A stretch of 64,000 bases of DNA from Ruminococcus sp. (GTDB taxonomy: Bacteria; Bacillota; Clostridia; Oscillospirales; Acutalibacteraceae). The translations under genes were made by a program, and so were the position numbers. Of this stretch, positions 60,596-64,000 are shown one piece after another (within the stretch, counting starts at the first letter, position 1; each line of letters starts with the position of its first letter). The stretch covers positions 104,448-168,447 of the forward strand of contig JALELS010000014.1 in the NCBI GenBank assembly GCA_022768065.1. Direction: 5' to 3'. The notes below the pieces were generated by a model, which searched no databases, had not been told where the DNA came from, and worked only from the letters and a program-made list of their open reading frames with translations.

Positions 60596-62014
60596 TCATT
60601 TTTCACGGTCATAGTATGACAACATCGGCTTTATTTTTTTGCCGCCTATCACTCTCTGCTCGTAGTTTTTGGTTATTTTAAACACTGTTCCCGACAAAAG
60701 CAGCACACCAATAAGGTTCGGCAGAGCCATAAGCCCGTTAAACGTATCGGAGAGGTCCCATACAAGCTGAACGCTTGACACAGAGCCTAAAAACGTCATT
60801 GCGAGAAATATTATTTTGTAAACCGCCGTCAGCTTTTTGCCGCCTATATATTCCGCGGCGCGCGAACCGTACACCGACCAGCCGAGTATGGTTGAAAACG
60901 CAAACATAACTATGCCGACGGACACTATATATGCGCCCCATTTGCCGAGTACGCTCTCAAAGGCATATATTGTTATATTAACGCCCTCGAGTCCGCTTTG
61001 CAGGTTTGCCCCGGTAGTCAGTATTACGAGCGCTGTAAGGGTGCATATAACAATAGTGTCAAAGAACACCTGGAATATGCCCCACATACCCTGGGTTACG
61101 GGTTCTTTGGCGTCCGAGGAGGAGTGCACCATTACGGACGAGCCGAGCCCTGCCTCGTTTGAAAACACCCCGCGTGCCACGCCGAAACGCATGGCTCTGG
61201 AAATCCCGTAACCCATAACGCCGCCTCCGACGGAACGCATACTGAACGCCCCCGAAAATATCTCGCCGAAAGCGTCGCCGATACGGCGGAAGTTTACCGT
61301 TATTATTATAAGAGCCCCTATTATGTAAAACGCCGCCATAAAAGGCACAAATTTTTCTGTAACGGTGACTATTCTTTTAAGTCCGCCGAGGATTATAACG
61401 GCTATAAGAACACAAACGACTGTTCCCGTGACAACGCCCGGTATATTAAATGAACCTTTAAGCGCTGTGGATATTCCGTTGACCTGGGCTACCGAGCCTA
61501 TTCCGAACGACGCAAACAGGCAAAAGACCGAAAATACGACCGCAAGCCACTTTTGACCGAGTCCCTTTTCGATATAATACATGGGGCCGCCCGCCCACTC
61601 GCCTTTTTCGTTTTTTCGGCGAAAATATATGCCGAGCACATTTTCGGAGAAGCTCGTCATCATACCGAGCAGAGCCGAAATCCACATCCAAAATACCGCG
61701 CCCGCTCCGCCGGAGGCAATCGCGGTAGCCACACCTACAATATTGCCCGTGCCCACCGTTGCGGCAAGTGCCGTTGCAAGCGCCTGAAACTGTGATATTG
61801 CTTTTTCGTCCTTTGTTTTTGTTACTTCTCGGTCTTTAAAAATGGCGGCTATCGTATTTTTTATCGTATGGTGAAAACGCCGTATCTGAAAAAATCCCGT
61901 ACCGCACGTGAGATAAAGACCGGTAAGCAGCATCAAAATAAGCATAGGCGGACCCCAGACAATGCTGTTTACCTTACTGTTGATATTCTGAATGAATCCG
62001 ACAAAATTTTGCAT
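60596..62014 (-). CDS. Alanine/sodium symporter family (AGCS) transporter
   Basis: Imports alanine or glycine with sodium, by family. About eleven TM helices are visible. Signatures are ALAATVGTGNIVGVATAI, GGPMYYIEKGLG and FSNEAGLGSS. The length of 472 residues is normal. GGAGG precedes the ATG. No riboswitch is seen in the short upstream spacer. Confidence 0.94.
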   Translation of the reverse strand: MQNFVGFIQNINSKVNSIVWGPPMLILMLLTGLYLTCGTGFFQIRRFHHTIKNTIAAIFKDREVTKTKDEKAISQFQALATALAATVGTGNIVGVATAIASGGAGAVFWMWISALLGMMTSFSENVLGIYFRRKNEKGEWAGGPMYYIEKGLGQKWLAVVFSVFCLFASFGIGSVAQVNGISTALKGSFNIPGVVTGTVVCVLIAVIILGGLKRIVTVTEKFVPFMAAFYIIGALIIITVNFRRIGDAFGEIFSGAFSMRSVGGGVMGYGISRAMRFGVARGVFSNEAGLGSSVMVHSSSDAKEPVTQGMWGIFQVFFDTIVICTLTALVILTTGANLQSGLEGVNITIYAFESVLGKWGAYIVSVGIVMFAFSTILGWSVYGSRAAEYIGGKKLTAVYKIIFLAMTFLGSVSSVQLVWDLSDTFNGLMALPNLIGVLLLSGTVFKITKNYEQRVIGGKKIKPMLSYYDREK

Positions 62015-62101
62015 AGTACCTCCGTATAAAATTTTATGAGGGCATAAGAAAACAGGGCAAAAGCAGCCTCTTTTAATAGTATTGCTTTACGCCCCGATTT
62101 A

Positions 62102-62893
62102 TTAAGAATAAAGCTTTCCGACTATGATATTCACAAGCGAAACCGGCAATGCCTTTGAAAGCGCCAAGAACAGATGATATTTAGCGCCTTTTGTGGACAA
62201 AAGCCTCGGCCGTGTTTTGGTTGCCGCGGTATACACCGCGTCGGCTATCGCGTCGGGCGACATACCGTTTTGTTCGTCGCGCTCCATACCGGCAACCGCT
62301 CTTTTAAGCGTCTCGCCGTAAAACTCGTTACCCGCGGTGTTTTTCTCTCTTGCCGCGGTAAATCCGGTTTTAACGTCGCCGGGCATTACGGCGCAAACCT
62401 TTATGTTAAACGGCCTCAACTCGTTTGCAAGCGCCAGAGTAAGCGAATTCACAGCCGCCTTTGATGCCGAATAAAAAGCCTGAAACGGTATGGCGAGCGG
62501 CGCTGCGAGTGAACTGAGATTGACTATTCTTCCGCCGCCTTGAAGTCTCATATATTTAATTACGTTTTTGGAGCAAATGAAGCAGCCGAAGAAATTGACG
62601 TCGAACTGTTTTTTTGCATCTGACAGCTCCGTAAATTCAACCGCTCCCGAGATGCCGAAGCCGGCATTATTTACAAGTATATCAATTCTTCCGCTGTCGT
62701 TATATATTTCTTTGAACGCCTCGGAAACCGAGTGCTCATCCGTAACGTCGCACGAAATATGCTTAATGCCGACCGTTTGAATTTTCGGCTCGCGGCGGCT
62801 CAGCTCATACACCCTGTATCCGTTTTCGAGAAACTTGCGGCAGCAGGAAAGCCCAATTCCGCTCGAACCGCCCGTAACAACTGCAGTTTTCAT
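62102..62893 (-). CDS. Short-chain dehydrogenase/reductase
   Basis: A classical SDR of about 263 residues. TGGSSGIG is the cofactor loop, NNAGFGISG the structural motif, and the catalytic Ser-Tyr-Lys is seen as NLSSLA ... YSASKAAV. I start at the ATG at 62893 (MKTAVVTGG) with GGAG nine bases upstream; the track start 62965 adds an unlikely hydrophobic leader. The substrate is unknown. Confidence 0.9.
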   Translation of the reverse strand: MKTAVVTGGSSGIGLSCCRKFLENGYRVYELSRREPKIQTVGIKHISCDVTDEHSVSEAFKEIYNDSGRIDILVNNAGFGISGAVEFTELSDAKKQFDVNFFGCFICSKNVIKYMRLQGGGRIVNLSSLAAPLAIPFQAFYSASKAAVNSLTLALANELRPFNIKVCAVMPGDVKTGFTAAREKNTAGNEFYGETLKRAVAGMERDEQNGMSPDAIADAVYTAATKTRPRLLSTKGAKYHLFLALSKALPVSLVNIIVGKLYS

Positions 62894-63039
62894 CAATCTC
62901 ATCTCCGTTAAAGCAGGCAAAAGCGCAAAAGACGCCGCCCGTAAAATATAAAAGAATTTTATCACAGAGAAAACACTTTCGCAACTAAATAGTTAAAAAA
63001 TATCCGCAAACCCTGTATGTATTGCCGTATGCAGAATTA

Positions 63040-63651
63040 TCATTGTATTGCTTTGAAAACCCCGATTTTCTTAACGGTATTTACGGTCGCCCCAATAATC
63101 GGGCCCGAAAGCAAAACAGTTGCTATTGTGCAAATCCCGAATTTTCCGCCGAGTAAAACGCCTGTAACAACCATTAAAACATCAAGTGCCATTCTGACAA
63201 TTTTTATTTCCCAATTGTTTTTTTCGGCAAGCGAAAATGTGACCGCTTCATATGAGCCTCTGCCGAAATCCGCGGCGGAATAAAGCCCTGTTCCGAATGA
63301 AAATAACACAATTCCGAGTAGCATTAAAACAAAATTGACCGCTTTAATATCGGTATAATGCTGAACTTTTGTAAACACATCCACAAAAAAGCTGTAAATG
63401 ATTTGATAAAGAACCGTTCCCACATTGATTTGCTTTCGGTCATAGAAAAGCGCAAATATAATCATCACAACGGCTACAACAAACGACGATGTACCGATTG
63501 TCATACCCGTTACATTTGTGAGCCCCTGCCACAATATCGCAAGGGTTGCGCCGCCAAACCCTGCGCCTATTGCAAGGGTAATTCCGTAGGCGGAAATGAT
63601 TGAGCCCACAATAACTATAAGTGTTTTGATTAAATATTTTTTGAATTTCAC
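63040..63651 (-). CDS. YczE/YitT-like integral membrane protein
   Basis: A 203-residue membrane protein with about five to six TM helices. GITLAIGAGFGGATLAILWQGL and AADFGRGSYEAVTFSLAEK are typical of the YczE group. The start is GTG at 63651 with GGAGGTG six bases ahead. A terminator's U-run directly touches this ribosome site, so expression may be governed by readthrough. The function is unknown in the family. Confidence 0.85.
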   Translation of the reverse strand: MKFKKYLIKTLIVIVGSIISAYGITLAIGAGFGGATLAILWQGLTNVTGMTIGTSSFVVAVVMIIFALFYDRKQINVGTVLYQIIYSFFVDVFTKVQHYTDIKAVNFVLMLLGIVLFSFGTGLYSAADFGRGSYEAVTFSLAEKNNWEIKIVRMALDVLMVVTGVLLGGKFGICTIATVLLSGPIIGATVNTVKKIGVFKAIQ

Positions 63652-63670
63652 TTTTTCACCTCCAAAAAAA

Positions 63671-63717
63671 GACTACAAACCCTGCTGTTGTGTTCAGAAA
63701 CAGCAAAATTTATAGTC
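63671..63717 (-). terminator. Strong hairpin terminator abutting the yczE-like ribosome site
   Basis: GACTATAAATTTTGCTGTT and AACAGCAGGGTTTGTAGTC pair over 19 bp with four G-U pairs, followed by TTTTTTT and at once by GGAGGTG. It may end the upstream EamA-like transcript or attenuate the yczE-like gene. Confidence 0.75.
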
Positions 63718-63741
63718 TCAGTCAGCCCGGACAGCTTTATT

Positions 63742-63822
63742 TTATTTTATATTTATAAATGCGAGGCCCGCAATACAGATTACAATACCTAAAACCTTAT
63801 TCCAAATGCTTAATTTGACTTA
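63742..63822 (-). pseudogene. C-terminal remnant of an EamA-type (DMT) transporter
   Basis: On the minus strand a short open stretch reads KLSIWNKVLGIVICIAGLAFINIK then stop. It has the look of the last TM helix of EamA/DMT exporters. An in-frame TAA lies immediately upstream and no further transporter sequence is seen, so it is a fragment. The assignment is tentative because only about 24 residues remain. Confidence 0.4.
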
Positions 63823-63850
63823 CGGTAGGTGCCCACCCAAAATAATTATA

Positions 63851-64000
63851 TCACATTAAAACGGTTTTGTCGGTAATTCTGCCGAATCCGTCATAAGAAT
63901 AGCCAATTTTTTCCTTGCCGTTCCACGTAACGCCGTATATTTGGTCGGGCATTTCACCGACACTTAAATTACCGTAACGATAACCGATGGTTTGCTCACC
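63851..64000 (-). CDS. C-terminal end of a YD-repeat (RHS-type) protein, 5' part outside window
   Basis: The minus frame entering from the right edge reads GYRYGNLSVGEMPDQIYGV, then YSYDGFGRITDKTVLM and stop at 63851. YRYG and YSYDGFGRI are YD-repeat units as in RHS/wall-associated proteins. The chain stops right after a repeat unit, with no hyper-conserved core or toxin domain, so this may be a truncated or orphan tail. The body lies beyond the window. Confidence 0.65.
   Translation of the reverse strand, partial: GEQTIGYRYGNLSVGEMPDQIYGVTWNGKEKIGYSYDGFGRITDKTVLM

Overview
This window looks like a chromosomal segment of a low-to-moderate GC, spore-forming member of the Clostridia, probably a Ruminococcus/Oscillospira-type gut anaerobe. 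That placement is an inference. It rests on the Firmicutes gene orders ylxM-ffh-rpsP-khpA-rimM-trmD and yqfC-yqfD-phoH-ybeY-dgkA-era-yqzL-recO, a YlbJ-type sporulation protein, two dockerin-bearing secreted proteins, strong GGAGG ribosome binding sites with frequent TTG and GTG starts, and consensus sigma-A promoters. No phage, insertion sequence, CRISPR array, rRNA or tRNA was found.

Layout. Positions 1-5.2 kb carry an arginine operon on the minus strand (argG-argH-argC-argJ, argJ cut by the window edge) behind a promoter with ArgR-like boxes. A secreted, membrane-tethered phosphoesterase follows. From 6.7 to 10.4 kb is the SRP/ribosome-maturation operon behind a perfect TTGACA-N17-TATAAT promoter. 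From 10.4 to 11.4 kb a lipoprotein and a dockerin protein share a C-terminal VIDW motif. From 11.5 to 19.2 kb lie mutS2 and the recO-era-phoH-yqfCD housekeeping and sporulation cluster. The plus strand then carries a ylbJ-like gene, a small Cys protein and a heterodimeric ABC exporter. From 24.3 to 31.1 kb are a cytidylate-kinase-like gene, a complete branched-chain amino acid importer (livK-H-M-G-F) and the divergent exporter azlCD. From 31.2 to 38.5 kb are a small membrane protein with LexA-like boxes, obg, yifB, a nucleotidyltransferase, a CAT-fold acyltransferase fused to a long charged coiled coil, and a DUF2804 protein. From 38.5 to 45.9 kb are a giant Ig-domain dockerin protein, prfB and metA. 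After the surface operon come hemW-lepA, an alanine/sodium symporter, an SDR, a YczE-like membrane protein, and at the right edge an EamA-like remnant and the tail of a YD-repeat (RHS-type) protein.

The most unusual element is an 11-kb, ten-gene minus-strand operon at 46,055-57,083. It encodes, in transcription order, an N-in/C-out membrane protein with an extracellular beta domain, a 1761-residue secreted protein, seven tandem secreted paralogues of about 160 residues, and a Pro/Thr/Ser-repeat surface protein with a C-terminal membrane anchor. The seven small proteins share one domain (YTVTIPA..., IYWGTE-like tryptophan motif, LPYT, EYSDTLTFTV-like end), and the same domain forms the C-terminus of the giant protein. 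A large ectodomain carrying the subunit domain, many small subunits, a membrane partner and an anchored stalk protein suggest a polymeric surface fibre or coat of a kind I do not recognise. The polymer idea is inference; the shared domain and the operon layout are visible in the sequence.
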